DNA of 64,000 nt from Rhizobium leguminosarum (GTDB taxonomy: Bacteria; Pseudomonadota; Alphaproteobacteria; Rhizobiales; Rhizobiaceae), in NCBI RefSeq assembly GCF_002953715.1, contig NZ_CP025015.1, positions 1 to 64,000 on the forward strand, read 5' to 3'. Under the pieces are notes generated by a model. It was given only the letters and a program-made list of their open reading frames with translations. It searched no databases and was not told the DNA's origin. The stretch's first letter is position 1. Each line of letters starts with the position of its first letter. Shown in pieces: positions 35,450 to 46,700 of the stretch. The position numbers and the translations under genes were made by a program.

Positions 35450-38400
35450 TCAGGTCACGCCACAATATTTCATGACGAATATGTTACCTCCGATAGGCAT
35501 AGCAGGACTGACAAATGGCCCCCAACTGCCCACAATTTTCTGGGCCTGCTCATATGGCCAATCGTCCGAAAGCGACGATGGCTTCTTGGATGGCGTCTTG
35601 CCGGCATCGTCCGAGTACCAGATCACGAAGTGCCGGCAGACTTTGACATCATCGCTGGCAGCGTCATCGGCGGCTTTCAGGCAGCGTTCCCAAGCAGCCT
35701 TTGTTTGCGGATCCTCTAGGTCTGCGGCGACGGGGATTCTCGCAGGCGGCATGCCGTCGCCGTGTCGCTTGTAGGCAACGCCAGCGATGAAGCGGCGGGC
35801 TTCGGCAAGCGTGGCAGCATCACCTGTCAGTTGCCGCGTCCGGCCGAAAACGTGGCCCGCGCAGACGACGCGATCGAGCGCCGGCAGCGGCAAGCGCGGC
35901 CGGATGTCGGGCGGATTCTCCGGCAACTGCCCGCCGCCGGCCCGATCGACTTTCAGAAGCGTGGACGTATCCGGCGACCGGATCGGCAAATCACCCATCT
36001 GCCAGACGAACAGGGCACGGCGGCGGATAAAGCCGATCGCAAGGTCATCGAGCAGCGCAGGGAATTCAATCCGCTGCGGCAGCGGTGCGGTCGCGTGCAA
36101 TGCGACCCGCGCGACGGAAGGGCCTTGCGGCACGACAAGGCTGTAGACCGCCGGCGGCGGCGCAATGACCGGGCGCGGAACGACCTTGGCCCGCGCGGAC
36201 AGCGTCCTGTCGACCCGTTTGGTCTTGCTTGGATCGCCCGGATCCGGCTCGTTCTGCGCAAACGCGATCGAGATGACGATTTCATCTCCATCCTCGAATA
36301 TCACGGGCTGGTTGTTGCTTCGCAGCTGATCGAACGAGATTGCATAGGCCTGCCGCACGGCTACGGCGTAGCCAGGATAACCCTTCCCGTCTGGCGTCTT
36401 TAGCACCTTGCCGACTTTTATACCGGCGATCGATAACGGTTCGACGGCCTTCTCCGTCGTGTCTTGTCCTCTTTGTCGTTGGCGCTGAACCAGCAGAAAA
36501 GACTCCAGGAGGCCGGTTACGCCCTCGGCAAATGTCCCCTTCTGTTCGTCGATCCTGCCGAACGCCAAATATAATGGCGTATCGCTGCCATATTCAAAAC
36601 GATCGAGCCCGACTTTCCAGGACTTGCCGTTGTTGTCGCGCTGCGTGTCGGACGCACCGGGGCCACACAACTCGCGATCATAGGAGGGATCGCCAAATAC
36701 TAGGGTCGAGGTATCGATCTTCACGCTCGGTCGCGAGGTCGGGCGTACCGGCAGGCGCAGCGAGAACTGACGACGGGTCTCCGGGACAAGATCTTCCGCA
36801 TGTGCCGGATCATTCGAGCCTGCCGGCCCGAGATCGAAGATTTCGTCTTGATGCGGCGGGTCGGAGCTTTCGCCGTCCTTGCCACATTGCAGCAAGAGCA
36901 CGACGTCGGAGTCGCCGTCCACCTCGTCCAGCCGTGTCTGCGCACCCGTTATGTTGTCGGCATGCAGTGTCAGCCTGATGGCGGTCCCGACCCTCGACCA
37001 TCTGGCCCTGTTGAAGGTCACAATCGAGCGGTTGATCGACAACGCGGCGTACAGTCCCGGCTGCTTCCTCAGCACGCCGAGCCCCGCAAGAGCCTTCGCC
37101 AGGTCATCGTTGTCGGCAGTAAAGCTCGGCGAAGTGACCTCGAGCGTCACATTGCCCTGCTTCCAGTCGTCAAGCACCGACTGGTTCCATCCCGGCACGA
37201 GCGGCATGTCCAGCACGCGAATCCGGTAGCTCTTCTTGTCCTTCCGCAGCACCGTAGCGACACCCTCGAACACCCGGAAAGGTGCGGGAAAGCCTTTTTC
37301 ACTGTCGAGATCGTCGAGTTCGACGAAGGTGCGCCGCCCGTGCGTCTCGACGAATTCCTGGGGCACCCGCGGCAGCACCGGCGCACGCGGGGGCCGCAAC
37401 TGGCGCAGCAATCGCGGCCCTCCATGTCCTGGACGACCATATCGCGACGTGTCGCTGCTCATGTCCTCCTGCGGCTGCGGTTGCTGCTGCGCCGGTGGGG
37501 TGAAGAGTCCGTCCGTGAACAGCAACATATCGAATTCGGCCTGGATCGCCCCGGGGCGCAAGCCGAAGGTGATGCGCTCCAGATGCGGCGGGACAATCGG
37601 CGCCGCCTTCCCCTTGACGACTCGCACCAGGGCAGACTTGAGCTCTCGCGCAACCGGAACCACCGCGCGCGCCTCGGAAGACGTCAGATAGCGCGCCGGA
37701 GGGGATACGAGGGGCAAATTGGCGGAACTTGGGCGGTCAAAAATCATCTTGCGCGAAAGCGCGTAAAATATCGGCGAGACCGTATCGACGTTCTCATCTC
37801 CCAACCTGCTATCCCGGTCAGCGCGCGCCGGCAGGGAAATGCTGGCGGCCCGTCCCGACAGGCCGGAGCCGTAGCGCTTGACGTCGTCTCCGGACGCGGG
37901 AGGCATGGGAACGGGTTTGGGACCAAGATCCTGGAACGGCCAGTCGCCGCCCAATCCCAATGCACCGGAAGCAGCAGCCCTTGTTCCGTCCCTTGTCGGC
38001 CAGCCCAGCGCGGGAGAAGCATAGACGCGATCGGATGGATCGATCTTGATCGGGATGTCGAGCACGGAACTATCGGGATCGCGCGGTACATCGACCTCGA
38101 TCCACAATTCGTCTGCACCGCTGTCGCGTTGCTGCGTTTCGGCAATGACAAGGATGCCGACCGCCTCACCGACCAAGCGCCCCGCGCGCGCCACCTGACG
38201 CGCGCGGCCCAGCGCAGCCTCCTTGATGCCTTGGGACCGACCCGAGATGATCGACTCACCCGGAGGTAGCGTCTCGAAGCGCGTGACGTTGCGGTCGATG
38301 GCAACGAGCACGCCCCGGCGGGCGAGGATGAACGAAAGCTTGTCGTCCGGAGCGCCATCACGCCGCTTGAGCCTGACGCGAGCGGCCCTGCCGTCGGCTT

Positions 38401-41400
38401 TTCCCGACGACAGCACCGTAGTGACGCGCTCGGCGAACGGTCGCTTGTCGTCACTGGGCACGTTGTCCCAGACCGTTCGCAGCGCCAACAGACTGCGCAA
38501 CCACATCGGCCGCTCGCCGAGTGTGCCGCCGCCGCTGGAGAGACGAAGGAACAACTGTTCAACGGCCGCAAGGGCTCGGTTGGCATCCTTCTCGCCGGCG
38601 TTGCCCATTGCGCGGCCGAGCAACGCCCTTATTTCATCGCTTGCGCTTCCGATCGCCTGAACCGGAACGGATTTGCGCTCCAGCGGCGTCGACCATCCGG
38701 CCGCCCAATCGACGTCGGCAGCATCCCAACTGGCGGTGCCCGTGCTTGGCGCCTGACAAAACTTCTCGATCAAGCCATCAAGCTTGTACGAGCCGTCCAC
38801 CGCACAGATCCAGGGCAGCGCAAGCACAACACCTTGCGAATCGCTGGAAATGTACGGCGACGCGGCGGGCCAGAACGGTCCTTCCTTCTGGTCCGATGTC
38901 CGGACGATCACCGGCCCTGCGCCGCTGATGACGATTGCATCGCCGGGGTCATTGGTCTTGAACTTGTCGGCAATCGCGCGCGCCATCGCCTCGACCGGAA
39001 AACCGGCCTGGGCGAAGGCGCGCAACACCAGTCCACCCTTGACGGCGATCGCGTCTGTTTCGTGCGCGTCGTCGATCACCTTGTAGCGGGGCGCAAACGC
39101 GAACATGCGGTCAGCCGACGCCGGGTGCAGCTTCGTCGTAGCCTTCGCAGCGCTAACCAGGGCGCGCGCATCGATTGCGCTGACATGATCGAGCGACATC
39201 CAGGTCAGCTGTCTTTGCGTCCCATCCGTAATGGTATGCTCGATCAGTGCGTGAAACGACCACGGCCTGCTCAGGTTGGCGCCGTTTGCGTCGAGCGCAT
39301 CGGTTTCGATTGCCTGCCCGTCCACAGACGCCGTGAAGCTATGGGTAAGCGCGCTTGCGTCATCGAACGCCTTCAACTCGCCGCGCAAGGCTGCCCCGGT
39401 TGGCCGGGCGCCAAGGTTTTCCAGTTTGACAACCTTGTTGTCGAGCGTCTTGACAGTGTCCGGCAGACTCTTGATCGGCCACCGGATTCGGCTGAGGCGC
39501 TTTTCCAGCACAAGATCGATTGTGATTTCGGACGACCACGGTGGTTCCTGTCCGGCAATTCCTGAAAGCCACTCCTGTCCGGCGATCATGTGATCGAACC
39601 GCTTCAGCGGACCTTTATCGGAGAGCAAATTCAGTTCGCCGAACCCTGAGAAGGATCGGAATCGAAATTGTCCTTCGGCCGTCGTACCCGTTGGCGTAAC
39701 CGCAACGATCAGGATGCCTCGTACCGAACCCTGGTCTGCGATCAACCCGACGATCGGTTGCAGCTTCGATTGCCCCTCCGGTTCGATCCGGCAGGTCATC
39801 ACGCCGCGCTGGTGATCGATCGTGACGGCAGCCGCCGCGATCTGCTGGTTGAGCCAGCGCAGCGAGCCGCCGAGCGTGTATACGACCACGTTCTTGCCCG
39901 CGAGCGGCGGTGTCCCCTTCGGCGGGAGATCGTTGGCGGATATCGCCAACTTCCCCTGCAGGAACAACGCCCACGTCGAATCTTCGGCAATTTCCAGCCT
40001 GATATTGTCGAGCACCACGCCGCTGAAATTCGACAGCGCGGTGGGCACCGGCGCCTTGAACTCGATGGCGAGAGTTTTGCCGTCAGGCTGCGTTACCTTG
40101 CCGTTGTCGAGAACGACACTGCGGCCGAACAGGACGGTGGCGAGCGAGGCGCCGGCAAACTGTGGAATGCCCCCTGCGCCGGCGGCCTGCTTGATGTTCA
40201 AGGTCAATTTCGCGGTAGTCTCGCCGACCGATTGCTGCGCGCTGCCGAGTTTCGTTTGCACGACCGCCATCCGAAACGAAACCGACGCTAGGCCGTCGGC
40301 TGTGACAGCCGGCTTGTCTGCGGCTGGCTCGGAGATGGCAACGTTGACGTCCTCCCATTCGGAGAAGTTCAGCTTGCGGCCGTTTGCGGTCAACGAAACC
40401 GCGACGAGATTTCCGGTCTCATAGGCAAGTTCGGGCTCGAACGGGCCACGATCGTTCGTCCTCGCCAAGCTTGAGCGCAGCGATGCCGTAAAGACAATCT
40501 TGGCGAAGTCGATCTGCCAACTGCCGGACTGCTTGCTGACGCTCAGGTCCAGCAATCGGAGCGGCCGCAGCCGCAGCGGCCCGATATCAAAGTCGTAGGC
40601 GCTCTTTGGTAACGCCCGATCCGGCGTCGTGGCCGCATCGTTGCAGACTCGCCACTCGTACAGCGCCCGAGGAAGCTGCCCGGCGTCGAACGCCTCCTGT
40701 CGCGGACCGATGCTGAGCTCTGGTCCGCGAGGATCATCCACCAGCGACTTGCCGCCCATCGTCGTTTCCAGCGGAAGGTCTCGAAACCAGAGGCCAAGTT
40801 GGCGCGTGGTGTTCGCCGTGACAATCTCCACCGGCTCGAAGATGGTCGTGCACGAATAGCGCGACGCTGTCCCCTGCACGGAGCCGTCTGCTGCTCGCAC
40901 GAAGTAGCCGGCTTCCCGAAATACGATTCCATTTGCCTCGTTGTCGCCGAACTTGTCGGTCGTCGGCATGCTCGCCATCAACGCGGTGCGCGTATCGCGC
41001 CACAGCGGCGTCCCGTCGAACTCCTGCTTGCGAAGCGGCGCGGCGAAACCGATGACCTTGATGCGATCGCCGTTTCCGCCGGCGACGTCATGAATGTGAT
41101 CGAACGCCGTCCTCGTCAGGCCTTCGAGCGCAGTACGTCCCGAGAAATGCGTGTCACCAAGCAGATAAGTGCCGAAAGCGTATTTGCTTCCGTCAATGTC
41201 GCTCGCCGGATCGAGCGCGAAGTTCGTCGACCATGTGATCCCTTCGATCAGGGTCCCAATCTTCACGGCTTGCTGCTGGCCGCCGAAGTCGAAAGCGTTC
41301 GCGATCTGCACGCGCGAAAGTTCAAGCCGGTCGACCGCCTTTTGCCAGGCCAGCAGGAGCGCGTCGAAATCGAGCGAGGTCGGGATGCCTGGAGGCGGCT

Positions 41401-43726
41401 GCGGCGCGGGTTCATCGTTCGACGGCACCGGGGCCTTCTCCGGAAGGCGCGTAGTGGCAAACAATTCGTCAAGGATCGGAAGATCGAAACGCAACCGGGT
41501 CTGCAAGGCAGAGTACGCGCCAGCCGCCGGCTTCATCTCGATGCCGGGCAAGGTGACGGGAACGAGCGGCACATGCGGCAACAGCTTTTCGTCCGCCAGA
41601 GGCAGTTCGTTCACCGGCTTCGCAAGCTTGAGCGCGGGAATTCCCCGAATGCCGTCGTATTTCAGCGTGATGTCGAGCTGGGTGCGATCCAGCTTCCGGC
41701 AAAGCAGGTCGCGCGTCGACGAAGGAAGGCCCGAACTTTCCGATGTTCGAGTGATTCCGATCGCGGTGACGAAAGGCATCTCGGAATAGCCCTGCCAAAC
41801 ATAGGCCGGAGCTGGGCCCCCGCCCTTCGGAATCGAGAATTCAAGAGCCTTGCCGGGGGTGAATTCACCCGAGGTGAGTCCCCAGAGCTCTCCGGTGGCC
41901 GCAGTCTTGCGCGAGAAAGTCAGCGCCGGGCTCTCCAGCGCGGCCGGCCCCGCGCCAAAGCCGGGCAGAATGTTTTCCGCCGTAGGACTGCCGGCCGCCA
42001 GCCACAGCAAGCCGTCCGCCGTGCCTGCCGCGCCGCTGAGTTCGACGCGGACACTATCGAGCTTGCCTTGTTTTAGCGTCGCAACGACGTGGACATAGTC
42101 CGCGGCCGCAATCGATATCCGGCGGCCGACCGGCCCCTCGCCGAAGGTTCCGTCATCAAGGACATAGTCGACCGTCCCGGCGAAGCCGATGGAGTCGGAG
42201 GCAGCACCCGAGAAGCCCAACACCGTGTCGTCTGAAGCGGGTTGCGGCAAATCGAACGGCAGTTGCAGCCATCCGTCGGTCAGCGGAAGGAAGGCATAGG
42301 TTCTTTTGGCGGCATCCGGTTGAACTCCCGCCTTGCCGTAACGCTCCACCAGCCTGCGCGCGAGGCGCTTCTGGTCGATAAACCAGTTAACGGTGGTCTT
42401 GCCATCCTCCTGCTTCGCGCTGATCGTTGTTCTCGCGCCGAGCGTAACCCTCGGCCCCGCAATACCCTGCGGATTGCCGTCCTGCGACGCCGCTTCGCGG
42501 CGATCCGCGTCGAGTGCCAGTTCGACACCGTTCTTGGAGCCGCTGAGTTGGAGCCGGTTGGCTACGATCGCGACCTCGGTCGGCAATTCGCCGCCGCGCA
42601 CCGGTGTTCCCGCCAGGCTCGTTCGCAGCGCCGCGCGATCCACCCACATGCTCCATTCATCCGGGCCCTTTCCGGGAAGCTGGAGCGCGTTGTTCTCCAG
42701 GGTAAGCGGCCAGCGCACCGCAAGGTCGTCGGCGACCGTGTTGATATCGAGAAAGACCGGGTTGTCGATACCGGGCCGCAGTTGCGATCTCACCTTCTCC
42801 AGCGCGGTGCGGATCCGTCTGCCGATCCCGGTGACGACGGTGTCATCTTCCTCGCGCACCAATTCGAGTGTCCAGCACCTCTTGTCCGGCTGCAGCGGAT
42901 CGACGATGCAGACAAGGCGCAGAACTACATTGACGCGGTCCGGTCCGGCGCTCTCGCTGAACGCGCGCAGCGGGTTGACGATCGTGCCGCGGAATTCGAC
43001 GCCGTCGGGCGTCAGATCAAATGCAACGAACGGCCCCTCGGCGGAGCCATTGAGGCTGACCGCGGGCAGTTCGACCCTTGGCAGCTTGGTGGGCGAGTTG
43101 ACGCCGCCCGCGGCGCCGACGAAGGCTGCCACGGTATCGGCCGTCTGCTTGACGAGACGAAGGAAGCCCAGCGGATTGGTGTTGGTCCCTGCCTTGGCAT
43201 TGACCAGGACGCGAATCCGGTTGGCGGCGAGAGCAAGCCGCGGCATTTCGATCTGGCGCGAGTTCTGCGGCGTGGGCCATGGATCGAGCGGCGATACCAG
43301 GAGATGCGAAAAGCCAAGGGTGACATCGCCGACATCCGGCTTCGCATGAGGCTTCGCTGCAAAGATGGTGTAGGGGTCGGTATTGTCTGCGATCCAGAGC
43401 TTCGAGTTCGATTCCGCGCTTTGCCGGGCCTGCACGTTTGCCGCCAGCAGATACGGCACGCGCAGGGACACCTTGTCCTGCACGGTCCCTCCAGCGTCGT
43501 TGATGTTGATTTCGATCTGTCTCTTGACCTTGTCCGACTCCGGATCCTGCAGCAGGACGCGCAATCCCGGCGTCGAATTGACGATCGAACGGTCCGGGCG
43601 GTTCTTTCCGAGATAGGACAGCGCGAGTTCGGCGCTCCAGCAAAAGTCGGCCGATTCGTTGGAGGCCTTGAGCGGCTGCTTTGGCCCCACAAGCCTGATG
43701 GTGCGAAGGTCGGTCGTGTCCGCCAT
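35450..43726 (-). CDS. Giant uncharacterised protein B (about 2758 residues)
   Basis: The start is ATG 43726 (MADTTDLRTIRLVGPK), with GGGAG 8 bases upstream, two bases after the stop of giant A. The open frame extends 87 codons further upstream without a start signal and overlaps giant A. No signal peptide, transmembrane segment, ATPase motif or enzyme family was recognised. The protein is mostly beta-rich with many LDxFxLxxLE-like strand patterns. A Pro/Gln-rich linker (PPAQQQPQPQEDMSS) lies near residue 2085, before a charged region (RPGHGGPRLLRQLRPPRAP). Two other genes follow closely. Function unknown; it may form a large complex with giant A. Confidence 0.85.
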   Translation of the reverse strand: MADTTDLRTIRLVGPKQPLKASNESADFCWSAELALSYLGKNRPDRSIVNSTPGLRVLLQDPESDKVKRQIEININDAGGTVQDKVSLRVPYLLAANVQARQSAESNSKLWIADNTDPYTIFAAKPHAKPDVGDVTLGFSHLLVSPLDPWPTPQNSRQIEMPRLALAANRIRVLVNAKAGTNTNPLGFLRLVKQTADTVAAFVGAAGGVNSPTKLPRVELPAVSLNGSAEGPFVAFDLTPDGVEFRGTIVNPLRAFSESAGPDRVNVVLRLVCIVDPLQPDKRCWTLELVREEDDTVVTGIGRRIRTALEKVRSQLRPGIDNPVFLDINTVADDLAVRWPLTLENNALQLPGKGPDEWSMWVDRAALRTSLAGTPVRGGELPTEVAIVANRLQLSGSKNGVELALDADRREAASQDGNPQGIAGPRVTLGARTTISAKQEDGKTTVNWFIDQKRLARRLVERYGKAGVQPDAAKRTYAFLPLTDGWLQLPFDLPQPASDDTVLGFSGAASDSIGFAGTVDYVLDDGTFGEGPVGRRISIAAADYVHVVATLKQGKLDSVRVELSGAAGTADGLLWLAAGSPTAENILPGFGAGPAALESPALTFSRKTAATGELWGLTSGEFTPGKALEFSIPKGGGPAPAYVWQGYSEMPFVTAIGITRTSESSGLPSSTRDLLCRKLDRTQLDITLKYDGIRGIPALKLAKPVNELPLADEKLLPHVPLVPVTLPGIEMKPAAGAYSALQTRLRFDLPILDELFATTRLPEKAPVPSNDEPAPQPPPGIPTSLDFDALLLAWQKAVDRLELSRVQIANAFDFGGQQQAVKIGTLIEGITWSTNFALDPASDIDGSKYAFGTYLLGDTHFSGRTALEGLTRTAFDHIHDVAGGNGDRIKVIGFAAPLRKQEFDGTPLWRDTRTALMASMPTTDKFGDNEANGIVFREAGYFVRAADGSVQGTASRYSCTTIFEPVEIVTANTTRQLGLWFRDLPLETTMGGKSLVDDPRGPELSIGPRQEAFDAGQLPRALYEWRVCNDAATTPDRALPKSAYDFDIGPLRLRPLRLLDLSVSKQSGSWQIDFAKIVFTASLRSSLARTNDRGPFEPELAYETGNLVAVSLTANGRKLNFSEWEDVNVAISEPAADKPAVTADGLASVSFRMAVVQTKLGSAQQSVGETTAKLTLNIKQAAGAGGIPQFAGASLATVLFGRSVVLDNGKVTQPDGKTLAIEFKAPVPTALSNFSGVVLDNIRLEIAEDSTWALFLQGKLAISANDLPPKGTPPLAGKNVVVYTLGGSLRWLNQQIAAAAVTIDHQRGVMTCRIEPEGQSKLQPIVGLIADQGSVRGILIVAVTPTGTTAEGQFRFRSFSGFGELNLLSDKGPLKRFDHMIAGQEWLSGIAGQEPPWSSEITIDLVLEKRLSRIRWPIKSLPDTVKTLDNKVVKLENLGARPTGAALRGELKAFDDASALTHSFTASVDGQAIETDALDANGANLSRPWSFHALIEHTITDGTQRQLTWMSLDHVSAIDARALVSAAKATTKLHPASADRMFAFAPRYKVIDDAHETDAIAVKGGLVLRAFAQAGFPVEAMARAIADKFKTNDPGDAIVISGAGPVIVRTSDQKEGPFWPAASPYISSDSQGVVLALPWICAVDGSYKLDGLIEKFCQAPSTGTASWDAADVDWAAGWSTPLERKSVPVQAIGSASDEIRALLGRAMGNAGEKDANRALAAVEQLFLRLSSGGGTLGERPMWLRSLLALRTVWDNVPSDDKRPFAERVTTVLSSGKADGRAARVRLKRRDGAPDDKLSFILARRGVLVAIDRNVTRFETLPPGESIISGRSQGIKEAALGRARQVARAGRLVGEAVGILVIAETQQRDSGADELWIEVDVPRDPDSSVLDIPIKIDPSDRVYASPALGWPTRDGTRAAASGALGLGGDWPFQDLGPKPVPMPPASGDDVKRYGSGLSGRAASISLPARADRDSRLGDENVDTVSPIFYALSRKMIFDRPSSANLPLVSPPARYLTSSEARAVVPVARELKSALVRVVKGKAAPIVPPHLERITFGLRPGAIQAEFDMLLFTDGLFTPPAQQQPQPQEDMSSDTSRYGRPGHGGPRLLRQLRPPRAPVLPRVPQEFVETHGRRTFVELDDLDSEKGFPAPFRVFEGVATVLRKDKKSYRIRVLDMPLVPGWNQSVLDDWKQGNVTLEVTSPSFTADNDDLAKALAGLGVLRKQPGLYAALSINRSIVTFNRARWSRVGTAIRLTLHADNITGAQTRLDEVDGDSDVVLLLQCGKDGESSDPPHQDEIFDLGPAGSNDPAHAEDLVPETRRQFSLRLPVRPTSRPSVKIDTSTLVFGDPSYDRELCGPGASDTQRDNNGKSWKVGLDRFEYGSDTPLYLAFGRIDEQKGTFAEGVTGLLESFLLVQRQRQRGQDTTEKAVEPLSIAGIKVGKVLKTPDGKGYPGYAVAVRQAYAISFDQLRSNNQPVIFEDGDEIVISIAFAQNEPDPGDPSKTKRVDRTLSARAKVVPRPVIAPPPAVYSLVVPQGPSVARVALHATAPLPQRIEFPALLDDLAIGFIRRRALFVWQMGDLPIRSPDTSTLLKVDRAGGGQLPENPPDIRPRLPLPALDRVVCAGHVFGRTRQLTGDAATLAEARRFIAGVAYKRHGDGMPPARIPVAADLEDPQTKAAWERCLKAADDAASDDVKVCRHFVIWYSDDAGKTPSKKPSSLSDDWPYEQAQKIVGSWGPFVSPAMPIGGNIFVMKYCGVT

Positions 43727-43728
43727 GG

Positions 43729-46700
43729 CTATTGCTCCCGCTGCACGATGTCGTCTTGCGGCCGCGCAAGGCCGTGGAACGCCTGGATCACTAGGTGGCG
43801 CCGGGGACCGAGCACCATCGTTTGGGTAAGATTGCCGGCAAGAACCCTCAGATCGGCATGGGAAGGCGCGAGTTCGGCAATCTCGTCCTTTTTGGCAGGT
43901 TTGATCAGGACCATGGTCTTCAGAACCGGCGGCGTATCCGGATGAAAGTTGTAGAGCTCCGGCTCCGCCACCTTGCGGCTTGACCATCGCATCGAGATAT
44001 CGGCGGCCTCGCCCGGTCGCTCCATCATCGCCGCCAGGCTTTCCAGCGTATCGGCCGTATTGGCCTTGTCTTCCAACGCCGTGAACGCGGCCTCGATCTC
44101 CGCGGCCGTGCGCGCCGCATTTTCCGGCAGGTGCATGGCCGCAACGAAATCGATGGGACTTGTTTCGGAAAGCTTTCGTAGCTCGTCGAGATTGATACCC
44201 GCCGGGAGGTCGTTGCTGCGCAGAGGTACGAGGTCGTGCTTTGGTTGTTCATCGCTGTCGCGGCGAAGCGCGATCATGTGAGCGCGCATCGCGTTGAGGA
44301 CGGAACGCTTCAACCCCTCCAGCACCTTGACGCGGGCGGGATTGCCAGCCGCCGCTGCGATGGCCGCGTCGAGCACCGCCTTGATCTTTGCTCGAGCAGC
44401 CCCGTTGATTGTGCCGGTTTTCTCGGGCGCAGCGAACCACCGCCAGACGATCGGGCCAAGGGTGATGGAGGGGAAATTTTCGAGGGGCAAGCCTGCAACC
44501 CAACGCACATTGACCGTATGCGGAAGCAATCCGCCGGTCTTGACCTTCCAATCGAAGGCCCTGTCAATAGCAAACGGCTCGACTGCGTCTGCGATCTCCT
44601 TGGCAATCTTCGCGAAGCGAGGGGATGCGGATGGCGTCGTCTCATAGGTTCTCATCGACTTGACGAATGCCTCGACGTCTTTGCGGAATGCCGCCCATTG
44701 CGGCGCCGGCGGCGGAAGCGGGTCGGGAACATTGAGCGGTGGCGTCACCGTCAAGTCCAGCGTACCGTCGATATCTTCGTTGCTCGTTCCCGGCGCGACA
44801 TCGCCCCACGGCGCAGTGTCTGCGGCAGCCAGCAAGAGATCGGCCGGCGCAAGCGCCGGGTCGAGAGCCGCCGGCGCGAATTTCCCGAGCGGCTTTTTGG
44901 CATCCGGCTGCTCACCCTTAACCTCCAGGGTGAGGCTCGCAGGATAATGGGTACCGTCGACGAGTTGGCCAGACGGCGCTTTGAGCTCAGGCTTGTCGAA
45001 CCGGGCGCCGATCAACTGTGGCAGATACAGCAAGTCGCGCGGTTTAGTGTCGGGATCGCTGCTCAGGGCGCCGAGCTCGATCTCGCCAACGCGCACCTGG
45101 CCATCGTCGGTTTCGACCGATATGCGGTAGCTAACCGCAGGATCCGGCATCTGGTAAAGTCGTGGCGCAGCGTCCGTGCTGAGGCCAGCGGCGCTCTTGC
45201 CGAACCAGATCTTGAGCGCGTCCTCGAACATCCCGTCCACAATGCGAACCATCGGCCATTCGACGACGACCCTCACCTTCTTGTCATCGCTCGGCGGCCG
45301 ATCAATCCGCCAGGATGGATGCGTCACCTTTTTGTCCTGCCACGCAACGGCTCCATCCGCACCAGCCTTCCAGGGCAAGACCAGCCGATAGCCTGCCTCG
45401 TCCACCGTGGCGACGCTGGGCGGAGAGACCACCACCCCTGCCGCGACATGCGCTGTTGCGTGCAGGCGGAAGCCGTATGGCATCGCGGACATGTTGAGCA
45501 CATAGGCGCCGCGCCACAGATCGGGATGGCGCTCATACATCTCGCGGATCATGCCGATATCGGCGTGCTCGGGCTCGAGGTTCTGGTAGTCATCGCGCTT
45601 GGACTCCTCGATGATAGAGAGTCCTTTGGGCACGGGCAGGCGGCTATAGTCGCGCCCATTGTCCTTGAACGGCCCGAAAGGTTCGAGCAGGTCGAATTCC
45701 GGATCGCCGGAATTCTGTTGCACGAGCTTAGCCCATTGCGGCGCCGAGAACTCGCGCCAGAAACCGACGGCGACGTGGCGCATCGAGAGTCCCGCGTCCA
45801 CACGGATATTGGCGTCGGACAGGATCTCTTCCGGATGGCGTGACACCACGATCTGAACGGAATCGCCGGGACGCACGACGCCGCCTGCATCGGTCCTGTC
45901 GTTTCGGCGCGTTGCCAGGATGACGGGCGCCGCCAGCGGTTCGGTGCGTTCGATGCTCACATCGGCAAAGAATTGCCGCAGAGCCTCGTCGGTCTCTATG
46001 GACTCCGGAAGCGATGCCGCGAAGTCTCGGCCGGCCATGGCAGTCTTGGCCGGCTTGTTCTCCTCTGACTTCGTGCTCTCATCTTTTGTTTCCGCAGCAA
46101 TCGCAAGGCTCTCGTAGCGTCCGAACGGCCGAACCGCATACTTCCGCGCCTTGCCCCAACGATCGGTCTCCAGCAGCGTGATCGACAGCCGTCCGTCGCT
46201 GTCGGGCGCGAGCCTCCAGGGATTGGGCCGCGTCAGCATCGCAAATGCGAGCCCGGCCTTGCTCATTGCCGGCTTCGCCAATCCCTTCTCCATGAAGCGG
46301 CGGGTCCAGGGTCCAAGCCGCGCGGCGATCTGCAGACGCTTCTCGGGCTGGTCCGGAATCTTCATGTTGGGTTTGTTGGGGAAGTGCCCGAGAATCCGGA
46401 TCAGGGTCGCAACCGTGTTGAATGGCGCAGACCGTTCGGGATCAGGCAGCGTCGGGTCGATACCGGGATCGATCTGTATGTTGTCGCCGAACATCAGCGC
46501 CGAAAGCCAGCTGTCAGGCAGGCTCGCAAACCGTCCCCAGGGGCTGGCGCCTTTCTGCGTTCCGTCGTCTTCCTTCGGCGCATCGCTCGGATCGAGCTTG
46601 ACATCGCTGGGCAGCGTCAGCAAGCCAAGTTCAGACAGATCGGTGACGTCATCAAGCGCGATGAGACGGACATAGGCGAGCGCATCTTCGGGCTTCATTC

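Noticed and set aside
35762..45843. Long plus-strand open frames inside the giant genes, such as 42242-43945 (567 codons), 44236-45843 (535 codons) and 36800-38269
   Set aside because: They are antisense to intact giant frames in GC-rich DNA, have Arg/Pro-rich random-looking products and no ribosome-binding sites.
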